Below, in pieces: positions 47,090-60,800 of a DNA stretch of 64,000 nucleotides. The notes below the pieces were generated by a model that was not told where the DNA came from, did not search any database, and was given only the letters and a program-made list of their open reading frames with translations. How positions within the stretch are numbered: position 1 is the first letter of the stretch; every line of letters begins with the position of its first letter. The position numbers were made by a program, and so were the translations under genes. The stretch spans positions 27,705,222 to 27,769,221 of the forward strand of contig NC_049979.1 in NCBI RefSeq assembly GCF_000003815.2. Reading direction: 5' to 3'. This DNA is from Branchiostoma floridae. Lineage: Eukaryota; Chordata; Leptocardii; Amphioxiformes; Branchiostomatidae.

Positions 47090-47603
47090 CTGTCTGTCAG
47101 GTCCGCCACTTCTAGAGTTGTATGTCGGTTATGTCATACCCGGGTCGCGATAACGTCCTATACGAGTATTAATATTTCCAGACCAGGCTATCACATGGGC
47201 TTCTACTGTTATCACACGAGATTTCATAGATATAACGTTAGAATAATTCGAACGCATTTTGCGTGAGCAGAGTATGCCCGTTGTCTATTACCGGATTCGG
47301 ACGTTGCTATTGGAGGACACCAAATTTTCTTAACTTCTGGAGCCTTTTTCATTGACCGGGCGTGTGTTTTGTTTGTTCACACCCTGATCGAAGTCTCTTA
47401 CTGTCTTAGAACCTCCTCAGTACCGTATACGTAGTATTAGCACTACAGCCTTGGTAGGTATAGTACTCTACATTTCATTTCATTTTACACCCAGAAAAAA
47501 CTGTAGCCTACTTCAGTAGTAGACAGCTGTGCAATACAATCTTGACTTTTTCAGCACTTCATAAAAACATATTGAAGAGATACAGGAGAGCATAACCCCA
47601 ATC

Positions 47604-48085
47604 GTGTCCATACATCAAGTAGCATCCAAACCCCCAGTAACGTCTGTATCCCCCAATAGTGGGGAGTATGGACACTATTGGGGGTACGGAAACCAAGGGG
47701 GCAACGACACTATTGGTGGTACGGACACTCTTAGGGGTACGGACACTAAAGGGGGTACAGACATTTCTGTGGGAAGGGACACTACTGGGGGTAGGGACAC
47801 TACTGGGGGTAGGGACACTACTGTACTGTGCATACGGACACTAAAGGAAGTACGGACACTACAGGACGTACGGAAACTATTGGGGGTATGGACATCTGGA
47901 GGTACTCTCAGAAGTATCCGTACCCCATGTAGCATCCGTACCCCAAATAGTGTCCGTAACCCCAATAGTGCCCGTACCAACAGTAGTGTCCGTACCCCCA
48001 ATTATGCCCATACCTCCAGTAGTGTCCGTACCCCCAATGGTGCCCGTACCCCCAGTAGTGTCCGTACCCCCAATGGTGCCCGAAC
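47604..48085. repeat. 18-bp minisatellite with an orientation switch
   Basis: Units resembling GGGGGTACGGACACTACT run from about 47660 to 47905. From about 47925 the same unit continues as its complement (CCCCAGTAGTGTCCGTAC) up to the satellite edge. C-rich units also occur at 47625..47660. The 18-bp period keeps a reading frame open on both strands (176 codons on plus), an effect of the period and not evidence of a gene. Confidence 0.88.
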
Positions 48086-49238
48086 TTTAAGTATCACAAC
48101 ATTTTGCGGTTTTCATCTTTCCATTCCTTGCTAAGCAACCTTTCCGACCATAGCAAGATTGCCAGGCCGGAACTTGAAGCCTAAGCTACAATCGCGATAT
48201 TAAGTCATCCCCCTACCCGGTGCCGTGACAGGCGGTGTTCCAAAATAAGAGCTAGCGGTTGCGCCTAAACGGAGCCCATATACTCAAGAATATCTCGAGA
48301 AGGAAGTATCACAACATTTTGCGGTTTTCATCTTTCCATTCCTTGCTAAGCAACCTTTCCAACCATACCAAGCTTGCCAGGCCGGAACTTGAAGCCTAAG
48401 CTACAATCGCGTTATTAAGTCATCCCCCTACCCGGTGCCGTGACAGGCAATGTTCCGTAAAAGAGCTAGCGGTAGCGCCTAAACGGAGCCCATATACTCA
48501 AGAATATCTCGAGAAGGACGTGTCACAATATTTTGCGGTTTTCATCTTTCCACTTCATGCTAAGCAACCTGCCCAACCATAGCAAGCTTGCCAGGCCGGA
48601 ACTTGAAGCCTAAGCTACAATCGCGTTATTAAGTCATCCCCCTACCCGGTGCCCAGACAGGCGGTGTTCCAAATTAAGAGCTAGCGGTTGCGCCTAAACG
48701 GAGCCCATATACTCAAGAATATCTCGAGAAGGAAGTATCACAACATTTTGCGGTTTTCATCTTTCCATTCCTTGCTAAGCAACCTGTCCAACCATACCAA
48801 GCTTGCCAGGCCGGAACTTGAAGCCTAAGCTACAATCGCGTTATTAAGTCACCCCCCTACCCGGTGCCGTGACAGGCGGTGTTCCAAAATAAGAGCTAGC
48901 GATTGCGCCTAAAGGGAGCCCATATACTCAAGAATATCTCGAGAAGAAAGTATCACAACATTTTGCGGTTTTTATCTTTCCATTCCTTGCTAAGCAACCT
49001 TTCCAACCATACCAAGCTTGCCAGGCCGGAACTTGAAGCCTAAGCTACAATCGCGTTATTAAGTCATCCCCATACCCGATGCCCTGACAGGCGGTGTTCC
49101 AAAAAAAGAGCTAGCGGTTGCGCCTAAACGGAGCCCATATACTCAAGAATATCTCGAAAAGCAAGTATCACAACATTTTGCGGTTTTCATCTTTCCATTC
49201 CTTGCTAAGCAACCTTTTTTAACCATACCAAGCTTACA

Positions 49239-49489
49239 NNNNNNNNNNNNNNNNNNNNNNNNNNNNNNNNNNNNNNNNNNNNNNNNNNNNNNNNNNNNNN
49301 NNNNNNNNNNNNNNNNNNNNNNNNNNNNNNNNNNNNNNNNNNNNNNNNNNNNNNNNNNNNNNNNNNNNNNNNNNNNNNNNNNNNNNNNNNNNNNNNNNNN
49401 NNNNNNNNNNNNNNNNNNNNNNNNNNNNNNNNNNNNNNNNNNNNNNNNNNNNNNNNNNNNNNNNNNNNNNNNNNNNNNNNNNNNNNNNN
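49239..49489. other. Assembly gap (251 N)
   Basis: Run of N inside the satellite, slightly longer than one unit. Confidence 0.99.
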
Positions 49490-51600
49490 TTAAGTCATCC
49501 CCCTACCCGGTGCCGTGACAGGCGGTGTTCCAAAATAAGAGCTAGCGGTTGCGCCTAAACGGAGCCCATTTACTCAAGAATATCTCGAGAAGGAAGTGTC
49601 ACAACATTTTGCGGTTTTCATCTTTGCATTTCATGCTAAGCAACCTGTCCAACCATAGCAAGCTTGCCAGGCCGGAACTTGAAGCCTAAGCTACAATCGC
49701 GTTATTAAGTCATCCCCCTACCCGGTGCCCAGACAGGCGGTGTTCCAAAATAAGAGCTAGCGGTTGCGCCTAAACGGAGCCCATATACTCAAGAATATCT
49801 CGAGAAGGAAGTATCACAACATTTTGCGGTTTTCATCTTTCCATTCCTTGCTAAGCAACCTTTCCAACCATACCAAGATTACAAGGCCGGAACTTGAAGC
49901 CTAAGCTACAATCGCGTTATTAAGTCATCCCCCTACCCGGTGCCGTGACAGGCGGTGTTCCAAAATAAGAGCTAGCAGTTGCGACTAAACGGAGCCCATA
50001 TACTCAAGAATATCTCGAAAAGGAAGTATCACAACATTTTGCGGTTTTCATCTTTCCATTCCTTGCTAAGCAACCTGTCCAACCATACCAAGCTTGCCAG
50101 GCCAGAACTTGAAGCCTAAGCTACAATCGCGTTATTAAGTCACCCCCCTACCCGGTGCCGTGACAGGCGGTGTTCCAAAATAAGAGCTAGCGGTTGCGCC
50201 TAAACGGAGCCCATATACTCAAGAATATCTCGAGAAGGAAGTATCACAACATTTTGCGGTTTTCATCTTTCCATTCCTTGCTTACCAACCTTTCCAACCA
50301 TACCAAGCTTGCCAGGCCGGAACTTGAAGCCTAAGCTACAATCGCGTTATTAAGTCATCCCCCTACCCGGTGCCGTGACAGGCGGTGTTATAAAATAAGA
50401 GCTAGCAGTTGCGCCTAAAGGGAGCCCATATACTCAAGAATATCTCGAGAAGGAAGTATCACAACATTTTGCGGTTTTCATCTTTCCATTCCTTGCTAAG
50501 CAACCTGTCCAACCATACCAAGCTTGCCAGGCCGGAACTTGAAGCCTAAGCTACAATCGCGTTATTAAGTCACCCCCCTACCCGGTGCCGTGACAGGCGG
50601 TGTTCCAAAATAAGAGCTAGCGATTGCGCCTAAAGGGAGCCCATATACTCAAGAATATCTCGAGAAGAAAGTATCACAACATTTTGCGGTTTTTATCTTT
50701 CCATTCCTTGCTAAGCAACCTTTCCAACCATACCAAGCTTGCCAGGCCGGAACTTGAAGCCTAAGCTACAATCGCGTTATTAAGTCATCCCCATACCCGA
50801 TGCCCTGACAGGCGGTGTTCCAAAGTAAGAGCTAGCGGTTGCGCCTAAACGGAGCCCATATACTCAAGAATATCTCGAGAAGGAAGTATCACAACATTTT
50901 GCGGTTTTCATCATTCCACTTCTTGCTAAGCAACCTTTCCAATCATAGCAAGCTTGCCAGGCCGGAACTTGAAGCCTAAGCTACAATCGCGTTATTAAGT
51001 CATCCCCCTACCCGGTGCCCAGACAGGCGGTGTTCCAAAATAAGAGCTAGCGGTTGCGCCTAAACGGATCCCATATACTCAAGAATATCTCGAGAAGAAA
51101 GTATCACAACATTTTGCGGTTTTCATCTTTCCATTCCTTGCTAAGTAACCTTTCCAACCATACCAAGCTTGCCAGGCCGGAAGTTGAAGCCTAAGCTACA
51201 ATCGCGTTATTAAGTCATCCCCCTACCCGGTGCCGTGACAGGCGGTGTTCCAAAGTAAGAGCTAGCGGTTGCGCCTAAACGGAGCCCATATACTCAAGAA
51301 TATCTCGAGAAGCAAGTATCACAACATTTTGCGGTTTTCATCTTTCCATTCCTTGCTAAGCAAACTTTCCAACCATACCAAGATTACAAGGCCGGAACTT
51401 GAAGCCTAAGCTACAATCGCGTTATTAAGTCATCCCCCTACCCGGTGCCGTGACAGGCGGCGTTCCAAAATAAGAGCTAGCAGTTGCGACTAAAGGGAGC
51501 CCATATATTCAAGAATATCTCGAAAAGCAAGTATCACAACATTTTGCGGTTTTCATCTTTCCATTCCTTGCTAAGCAACCTTTCCAACCATACCAAGCTT

Positions 51601-51815
51601 NNNNNNNNNNNNNNNNNNNNNNNNNNNNNNNNNNNNNNNNNNNNNNNNNNNNNNNNNNNNNNNNNNNNNNNNNNNNNNNNNNNNNNNNNNNNNNNNNNNN
51701 NNNNNNNNNNNNNNNNNNNNNNNNNNNNNNNNNNNNNNNNNNNNNNNNNNNNNNNNNNNNNNNNNNNNNNNNNNNNNNNNNNNNNNNNNNNNNNNNNNNN
51801 NNNNNNNNNNNNNNN
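51601..51815. other. Assembly gap (215 N)
   Basis: Run of N inside the satellite, equal to one unit length. The flanks join in register if about one unit is missing. Confidence 0.99.
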
Positions 51816-54800
51816 ACCAGGCCGGAACTTGAAGCCTAAGCTACAATCGCGTTATTAAGTCATCCCCCTACCCGGTGCCGTGACAGGCGGTGTTCCAAAA
51901 AAAGACTAGCGGTTGCGCCTACATGGAGCCCATATACTCAAGAATATCTCGAGAAGGAAGTGTCACAACATTTTGCGGTTTTCATCTTTCCACTTCATGC
52001 TAAGCAACCTGCCCAACCATATCAAACTTGCCAGGCCGGAACTTGAAGCCTAAGCTACAATCGCGTTATTAAGTCATCCCCCTACCCGGTGCCCTGACAG
52101 GCGGTGTTCCAAAATAAGAGCTAGCGGTTGCGACTAAACGGAGCCCATATACTCAAGAATATCTCGAGAAGGAAGTATCACAACATTTTGCGGTTTTCAT
52201 CTTTCCATTCCTTGCTAAGCAACCTTTCTAACCATACCAAGCTTGCCAGGCCGGAACTTGAAGCCTAAGCTACAATCGAGTTATTAAGTCATCACCCTAC
52301 CCGGTGCCGTGACAGGCGGTGTTCCAAGACAAGAGCTAGCGGTTGCGCCTAAACGGAGCCCATATACTCAAGAATATCTCGAGAAGGAAGTATCACAACA
52401 TTTTGCGGTTTTCATCTTTTCATTCCTTGCTAAGCAACCTTTCTAACCATACCAAGCTTGCCAGGCCGGAACTTGAAGCCTAAGCTACAATCGCGTTATT
52501 AAGTCACCCCCCTACCCGGTGCCCTGACAGGCGGTGTTCCAAAATAAGAGCTAGCGGTTGCGACTAAACGGAGCCCATATACTCAAGAATATCTCGAGAA
52601 GGAAGTATCACAACATTTTGCGGTTTTCATATTTCCATTTCTTGCTAAGCAACCTGTCCAACCATACCAAGCTTGCCAGGCCGGAACTTGAAGCCTAAGC
52701 TACAATCGCGTTATTAAGTCATCCCCTACCCGGGGCCGTGACAGGCGGTGTTCCAAAATAAGAGCTAGCAGTTGCGACTAAACGGAGCCCATATACTCAA
52801 GAATATCTCGAGAAGGAAGATCACAACATTTTGCGGTTTTCATCTTTCCATTCCTTGCTAAGCAACCTGTCCAACCATACCAAACTTGCCAGGCCGGAAC
52901 TTGAAGCTTAAGCTACAATCGCGTTATTAAGTCATCCCCTACCCGGTGCCGTGACAGGCGGTGTTCCAAAAAGAGCTAGCGGTTGCGCCTAAAGGGAGCC
53001 CATATACTCAAGAATATCTCGAGAAGGAAGTATCACAACATTTTGCGGTTTTCATCTTTCCATTCCTTGCTAAGCAATCTTTCTAACCACACCAAGCTTG
53101 CCAAGCCGGAACTTGAAGCCTAAGCTACAATCGCGTTAGTAAGTCACCCCCCTACCCGGTGCCCAGATAGGCGGTGTTCCAAAATAGGAGCTAGCAGTTG
53201 CGACTAAACGGAGCCCATATACTCAAGAATATCTCGAGAAGCAAGTATCACAACATTTTGCGGTTTTTATCTTTCCATTCCTTGATAAGCAACCTTTCCA
53301 ACCATACCAAGCTTGCCAGGCCGGAACTTGAAGCTTAAGCTACAATCGCGTTATTAAGTCATCCCCCCTACCCGGTGCCCAGACAGGCGGTGTTCCAAAA
53401 TAAGAGCTAGCGGTTCGCCTAAAGGGAGCCCATATATTCAAGAATATCTCGAGAAGGAAGTATCACAACATTGTGCGGTTTTCATATTTCCATTTCTTGC
53501 TAAGCAACCTGTCCAACCATACCAAGCTTGCCAGGCCGGAACTTGAAGCCTAAGCTACAATCGCGTTATTAAGTCATCCCCTACCCGGTGCCGTGACAGG
53601 CGGTGTTCCAAAATAAGAGCTGGCAGTTGCGACTAAACGGAGCCCATATACTCAAGAATATCTCGAGAAGGAAGTATCACAACATTTTGCGGGTTTCATC
53701 TTTCCATTCCTTGCTAAGCAACCTGTCCAACCATACCAAGCTTGCCAGGCCGGAACTTGAAGCCTAAGCTACAAACGCGTTATTAAGTCATCCCCCTACC
53801 CGGCGCCGTGACAGGCGGTGTTCCAAAATAAGAGCTAGCGGTTGCGCCTAAACGGAGCCCATATATTCAAGAATATCTCGAAAAGCAAATATCACAACAT
53901 TTTGCGGGTTTTCATCTTTCCATTCCTTGCTAAGCAACCTGTCCAACCATACCAAGGCTTGCCAGGCCGGGAACTTGAAGCCTAAGCTACAATCGCGTTA
54001 TTAAGTCATCCCCCCTACCCGGTGCCGTGACAGGCGGTGTTCCAAAATAAGAGCTAGCGGTTGCGCCTAAACGGAGCCCATATATTCCAGATATCTCGAA
54101 AGCAATATCACAACATTTTGCGGTTTTCATCTTTCCATTCCTGCCTAAGCAACCTTTTTTTACCATACCAAGCTTGCCAGGCCGGAAGTTGAAGCCTAAG
54201 CTACAATCGCGTTATTAAGTCATCCCCCTACCCGGTGCCCTGACAGGCGGTGTTCCAAAATAAGAGCTAGCGGTTGCGCCTAAACGGAGCCCATATACTC
54301 AAGAATATCTCGAGAAGGAAGTATCACAACATTTTGCGGTTTTCATCTTTCTATTCCTTGCTAAGCAACCTTTCCAACCATACCAAGCTTGCCAGGCCGG
54401 AACTTGAAGCCTAAGCTAAAATCGCGTTATTAAGTCATCCCCCTACCCGGTGCCGTGACAGGCGGTGTTCCAAAATAAGAGCTAGCGGTTGCGCCTAAAC
54501 GGAGCCCATATACTCAAGAATATCTCGAGAAGGAAGTATCACAACATTTTGCGGTTTTCATCTTTCTATTCCTTGCTAAGCAACCTTTCCAACCATACCA
54601 AGCTTGCCAGGCCGGAACTTGAAGCCTAAGCTAAAATCGCGTTATTAAGTCATCCCCCTACCCGGTGCCGTGACAGGCGGTGTTCCAAAAAAAGCTAGCG
54701 GTTGCGACTAAAGGGAGCCCATATACTCAAGAATATCTCGAGAAGGAAGTATCACAACATTTTGCGGTTTTTATCTTTCCAGTCCTTGCTAAGCAACCTT

Positions 54801-56439
54801 TCCAACCATACCAAGCTTGCCAGGCCGGAACTTGAAGCCTAAGCTACAATCGCGTTATTAAGTCATCCCCTACCCGGTGCCGTGACAGGCGGTGTTCCAA
54901 AATAAGAGCTAGCAGTTGCGACTAAACGGAGCCCATATACTCAAGAATATCTCGAGAAGGAAGTATCACAACATTTTGCGGTTTTCATCTTTCCATTCCT
55001 TGCTAAGCAACCTGTCCAACCATACCAAACTTGCCAGGCCGGAACTTGAAGCTTAAGCTACAATCGCGTTATTAAGTCATCCCCCTACCCGGTGCCGTGA
55101 CAGGCGAATGTTCCGAAAAAGAGCTAGCGGTAGCGCTAAACGGAGCCATATACTCAGAATATCTCGAGAAGGACGTGTCACAATATTTTGCGGTTTCATC
55201 TTTCCACTTCATGCTAAGCAACCTGCCCAACCATAGCAAGCTTGCCAGGCGGGAACTTGAAGCCTAAGCTACAATCGCGTTATTAAGTCATCCCCCTACC
55301 CGGTGCCCAGACAGGCGGTGTTCCAAAATAAGAGCTAGCGGTTGCGCCTAAACGGAGCCCATATACTCAAGAATATCTCGAGAAGGAAGTATCACAACAT
55401 TTTGCGGTTTTCATCTTTCCATTCCTTGCTAAGCAACCTTTCCAACCATACCAAGATTACAAGGCCGGAACTTGAAGCCTAAGCTACAATCGCGTTATTA
55501 AGTCATCCCCCTACCCGGTGCCGTGACAGGCGGTGTTCCAAAATAAGAGCTAGCAGTTGCGACTAAACGGAGCCCATATACTCAAGAATATCTCGAAAAG
55601 GAAGTATCACAACATTTTGCGGTTTTCATCTTTCCATTCCTTGCTAAGCAACCTGTCCAACCATACCAAGCTTGCCAGACCAGAACTTGAAGCCTAAGCT
55701 ACAATCGCGTTATTAAGTCACCCCCCTACCCGGTGCCGTGACAGGCGGTGTTCCAAAATAAGAGCTAGCGGTTGCGCCTAAACGGAGCCCATATACTCAA
55801 GAATATCTCGAGAAGGAAGTATCACAACATTTTGCGGTTTTCATCTTTCCATTCCTTGCTTACCAACCTTTCCAACCATACCAAGCTTGCCAGGCCGGAA
55901 CTTGAAGCCTAAGCTACAATCGCGTTATTAAGTCATCCCCCTACCCGGTGCCGTGACAGGCGGTGTTATAAAATAAGAGCTAGCAGTTGCGCCTAAAGGG
56001 AGCCCATATACTCAAGAATATCTCGAGAAGGAAGTATCACAACATTTTGCGGTTTTCATCTTTCCATTCCTTGCTAAGCAACCTTTCCAACCATACCAAG
56101 CTTGCCAGGCCGGAACTTGAAGCCTAAGCTACAATCGCGTTATTAAGTCATCCCCCTACCCGGTGCCCTGACAGGCGGTGTTCCAAAAAAAGAGCTAGCG
56201 GTTGCGCCTAAACGGAGCCCATATACTCAAGAATATCTCGAGAAGGACGTGTCACAATATTTTGCGGTTTTCATCTTTCCACTTCATGCTAAGCAACCTG
56301 CCCAACCATACCAAGCTTGCCAGGCCGGAACTTGAAGCCTAAGCTACAATCGCGTTATTAAGTCATCCCCCTACCCGGTGCCGTGACAGGCGGTGTTCCA
56401 AAATAAGAGCTAGCGGTTGCGCCTAAAGGGAGCCCATAT

Positions 56440-56870
56440 NNNNNNNNNNNNNNNNNNNNNNNNNNNNNNNNNNNNNNNNNNNNNNNNNNNNNNNNNNNNN
56501 NNNNNNNNNNNNNNNNNNNNNNNNNNNNNNNNNNNNNNNNNNNNNNNNNNNNNNNNNNNNNNNNNNNNNNNNNNNNNNNNNNNNNNNNNNNNNNNNNNNN
56601 NNNNNNNNNNNNNNNNNNNNNNNNNNNNNNNNNNNNNNNNNNNNNNNNNNNNNNNNNNNNNNNNNNNNNNNNNNNNNNNNNNNNNNNNNNNNNNNNNNNN
56701 NNNNNNNNNNNNNNNNNNNNNNNNNNNNNNNNNNNNNNNNNNNNNNNNNNNNNNNNNNNNNNNNNNNNNNNNNNNNNNNNNNNNNNNNNNNNNNNNNNNN
56801 NNNNNNNNNNNNNNNNNNNNNNNNNNNNNNNNNNNNNNNNNNNNNNNNNNNNNNNNNNNNNNNNNNNNNN
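56440..56870. other. Assembly gap (431 N)
   Basis: Run of N inside the satellite, about two unit lengths. Confidence 0.99.
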
Positions 56871-57711
56871 TCAAGAATATCTCGAGAAGCAAGTATCACA
56901 ACATTTGGCGGTTTTCATCTTTCCATTCCTTGCTAAGCAACCTTTTCAACCATACCAAGATTACCAGGCCGGAACTTGAAGCCTAAGCTACAATCGCGTT
57001 ATTAAGTCACCCCCTACCCGGTGCCGTGACAGGCGGTGTTCCAAAATAAGAGCTAGCAGTTGCGTCTAAAGGGAGCCCATATATTCAAGAATATCTCGAG
57101 AAGGAAGTATCACAACATTTTGCGGTTTTCATCTTTCTATTCCTTGCTAAGCAACCTTTCCAACCATACCAAGCTTGCCAGGCCGGAACTTGAAGCCTAA
57201 GCTAAAATCGCGTTATTAAGTCATCCCCCTACCCGGTGCCGTGACAGGCGGTGTTCCAAAATAAGAGCTAGCGGTTGCGCCTAAACGGAGCCCATATACT
57301 CAAGAATATCTCGAGAAGGAAGTATCACAACATTTTGCGGTTTTCATCTTTCTATTCCTTGCTAAGCAACCTTTCCAACCATACCAAGCTTGCCAGGCCG
57401 GAACTTGAAGCCTAAGCTAAAATCGCGTTATTAAGTCATCCCCCTACCCGGTGCCGTGACAGGCGGTGTTCCAAAAAAAAGCTAGCGGTTGCGACTAAAG
57501 GGAGCCCATATACTCAAGAATATCTCGAGAAGGAAGTATCACAACATTTTGCGGTTTTTATCTTTCCACTCCTTGCTAAGCAACCTTTCCAACCATACCA
57601 AGCTTGCCAGGCCGGAACTTGAAGCCTAAGCTACAATCGCGTTATTAAGTCATCCCCCTACCCGGTGCCCTGACAGGCGGTGTTCCAAAAAAAGAGCTAG
57701 CGGTTGCGCCT

Positions 57712-57811
57712 NNNNNNNNNNNNNNNNNNNNNNNNNNNNNNNNNNNNNNNNNNNNNNNNNNNNNNNNNNNNNNNNNNNNNNNNNNNNNNNNNNNNNNNNN
57801 NNNNNNNNNNN
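57712..57811. other. Assembly gap (100 N)
   Basis: Exactly 100 N, probably a default gap size, inside the satellite. Confidence 0.99.
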
Positions 57812-60800
57812 CTTTCCACTTCATGCTAAGCAACCTGCCCAACCATACCAAGCTTGCCAGGCCGGAACTTGAAGCCTAAGCTACAATCGCGTTATTAAGT
57901 CATCCCCCTACCCGGTGCCGTGACAGGCGGTGTTCCAAAATAAGAGCTAGCGGTTGCGCCTAAAGGGAGCCCATATATTCAAGAATATCTCGAGAAGGAA
58001 GTATCACAACATTTTGCGGTTTTCATCTTTCCACTCTTTGCTAAGCAACCTTTCCAACCATACCAAGCTTGCCAGGCCGGAACTTGAAGCCTAAGCTACA
58101 ATCGCGTTATTAAGTCACCCCCTACCCGGTGCCGTGACAGGCGGTGTTCCAAAATAAGAGGTAGCGGTTACGCCTAAACGGAGCCCATATACTCAAGAAT
58201 ATCTCGAGAAGCAAGTATCACAACATTTTGCGGTTTTCATCTTTCCATTTCTTGCTAAGCAACCTTTCTAACTATACCAAGCTTGCCAGGCCGGAACTTG
58301 AAGCCTAAGCTACAATCGCGTTATTAAGTCATCCCCCTACCCGGTGCCCTGACAGGCGGTGTTCCAAAATAAGAGCTAGCGGTTGCGACTAAACGGAGCC
58401 CATATACTCAAGAATATCTCGAGAAGCAAGTATCACAACATTTTGCGGTTTTCATCTTTCCATTCCTTGCTAAGCAACCTTTTCAACCATACCAAGATTA
58501 CCAGGCCGGAACTTGAAGCCTAAGCTACAATCGCGTTATTAAGTCACCCCCTACCCGGTGCCGTGACAGGCGGTGTTCCAAAATAAGAGCTAGCAGTTGC
58601 GTCTAAACGGAGCCCATATATTCAAGAATATCTCGAGAAGGAAGTATCACAACATTTTGCAGTTTTCATCTTTCCATTCCTTGCTAAGCAACCTTTCCAA
58701 CCATACCAAGCTTGCCAGGCCGGAACTTGAAGCCTAAGCTACAATCGAGTTATTAAGTCATCACCCTACCCGGTGCCGTGACAGGCGGTGTTCCAAGATA
58801 AGAGCTAGCGGTTGCGCCTAAACGGAGCCCATATACTCAAGAATATCTCGAGAAGCAAGTATCACAACATTTTGCGGTTTTCATCTTTTCATTCCTTGCT
58901 AAGCAACCTTTCTAACCATACCAAGCTTGCCAGGCCGGAACTTGAAGCCTAAGCTACAATCGCGTTATTAAGTCACCCCCCTACCCGGTGCCCTGACAGG
59001 CGGTGTTCCAAAATAAGAGCTAGCGGTTGCGACTAAACGGAGCCCATATACTCAAGAATATCTCGAGAAGGAAGTATCACAACATTGTGCGGTTTTCATA
59101 TTTCCATTTCTTGCTAAGCAACCTGTCCAACCATACCAAGCTTGCCAGGCCGGAACTTGAAGCCTAAGCTACAATCGCGTTATTAAGTCATCCCCTACCC
59201 GGTGCCGTGACAGGCGGTGTTCCAAAATAAGAGCTAGCAGTTGCGACTAAACGGAGCCCATATACTCAAGAATATCTCGAGAAGGAAGTATCACAACATT
59301 TTGCGGTTTTCATCTTTCCATTCCTTGCTAAGCAACCTGTCCAACCATACCAAACTTGCCAGGCCGGAACTTGAAGCCTAAGCTACAATCGCGTTATTAA
59401 GTCATCCCCTACCCGGTGCCGTGACAGGCGGTTTCCAAAATAAGAGCTTATGGCCTTGATCCAATTTTTGTCGGCCAGCCCATATACTCAAGAATATCTC
59501 GAGAAGGAAGTATCACAACATTTTGCGGTTTTCATCTTTCCATTCCTTGCTAAGCAACCTTTCTAACCATACCAAGATTACCAGACCGGAACTTGAAGCC
59601 TAAGCTACAATCGCGTTATTAAGTCACCCCCTACCCGGTGCCCTGACAGGCGGTGTTCCAAAAAAAGAGCTAGCGGTTGCGCCTAAAGCGAGCCCATATA
59701 CTCAAGAATATCTCGAGAAGCAAGTATCACAACATTTTGCGGTTTTCATCTTTCCATTCCTTGCTAAGTAACCTTTCTAACCATACCAAGCTTGCCAGGC
59801 CGGAAGTTGAAGCCTAAGCTACAATCGCGTTATTAAGTCATCCCCATACCCGGTGCCCTGACAGGCGGTGTTCCAAAATAAGAGCTAGCGGTTGCGCCTA
59901 AACGGAGCCCATATACTCAAGAATATCTCGAGAAGCAAGTATCACAACATTTTGCGGTTTTCATCTTTCCATTCCTTGCTAAGCAACCTTTCTAACCATA
60001 CCAAGATTACCAGGCCGGAACTTGAAGCCTAAGCTACAATCGCGTTATTAAGTCACCCCCCTACCCGGTGCCCTGACAGGCGGTGTTCCAAAAAAAGAGC
60101 TAGCGGTTGCGCCTAAAGCGAGCCCATATACTCAAGAATATCTCGAGAAGGAAGTATCACAACATTTTGCGGTTTTCATCTTTCCATTCCTTGCTAAGCA
60201 ACCTTTCTAACCATACCAAGATTACCAGGCCGGAACTTGAAGCCTAAGGTACAATCGAGTTATTAAGTCATCCCCCTACCCGGTGCCCAGTCAGGCGGTG
60301 TTCGAAAATAAGAGCTAGCGGTTCGCCTAAAGGGAGCCCATATATTCAAGAATATCTCGAGAAGCAAGTATCACAACATTTTGCGGTTTTCATCTTTCCA
60401 TTCCTTGCTAAGCATCCTTTCCAACCATACCAAGCTTGCCAGGCCGGAACTTGAAGCCTAAGCTACAATCGCGTTATTAAGTCATCCCCCTACCCGGTGC
60501 CGTGACAGGCGGTGTTCCAAAAAAAGAGCTAGAGGTTGCGCCTAAAGGGAGCCCATATACTCAAGAATATCTCGAGAAGCAAGTATCACAACATTTTGCG
60601 GTTTTCATCTTTTCATTCCTTGCTAAGCAACCTTTCTAACCATACCAAGCTTGCCAGGCCGGAACTTGAATCCTAAGCTACAATCGCGTTATTAAATCAC
60701 CCCCTATCCGGTGCCGTGACGGGCGGTGTTCAAAAATAAGAGCTACCAGTTACGACTAAACGGAGCCCATATACTCAAGAATATCTCGAGAATCAAGTAT

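Larger units (their letters stand above)
43161..47603. other. Upstream DNA without a recognisable gene
   Basis: No conserved protein was recognised on either strand. Contains a foldback MITE (43912..44166), a nested inverted-repeat element (46291..46823 with 46518..46643 inside), a microsatellite near 46683..46742 and a 135-145 bp tandem duplication (46795..47089). A 114-codon minus ORF at 45729..46073 could not be assigned. Confidence 0.6.

Noticed and set aside
47604-48134. 176-codon plus ORF, Thr/Arg/Gly-rich
   Set aside because: It is the 18-bp minisatellite read in a frame that the period keeps open; both strands show it and there is no other coding sign.
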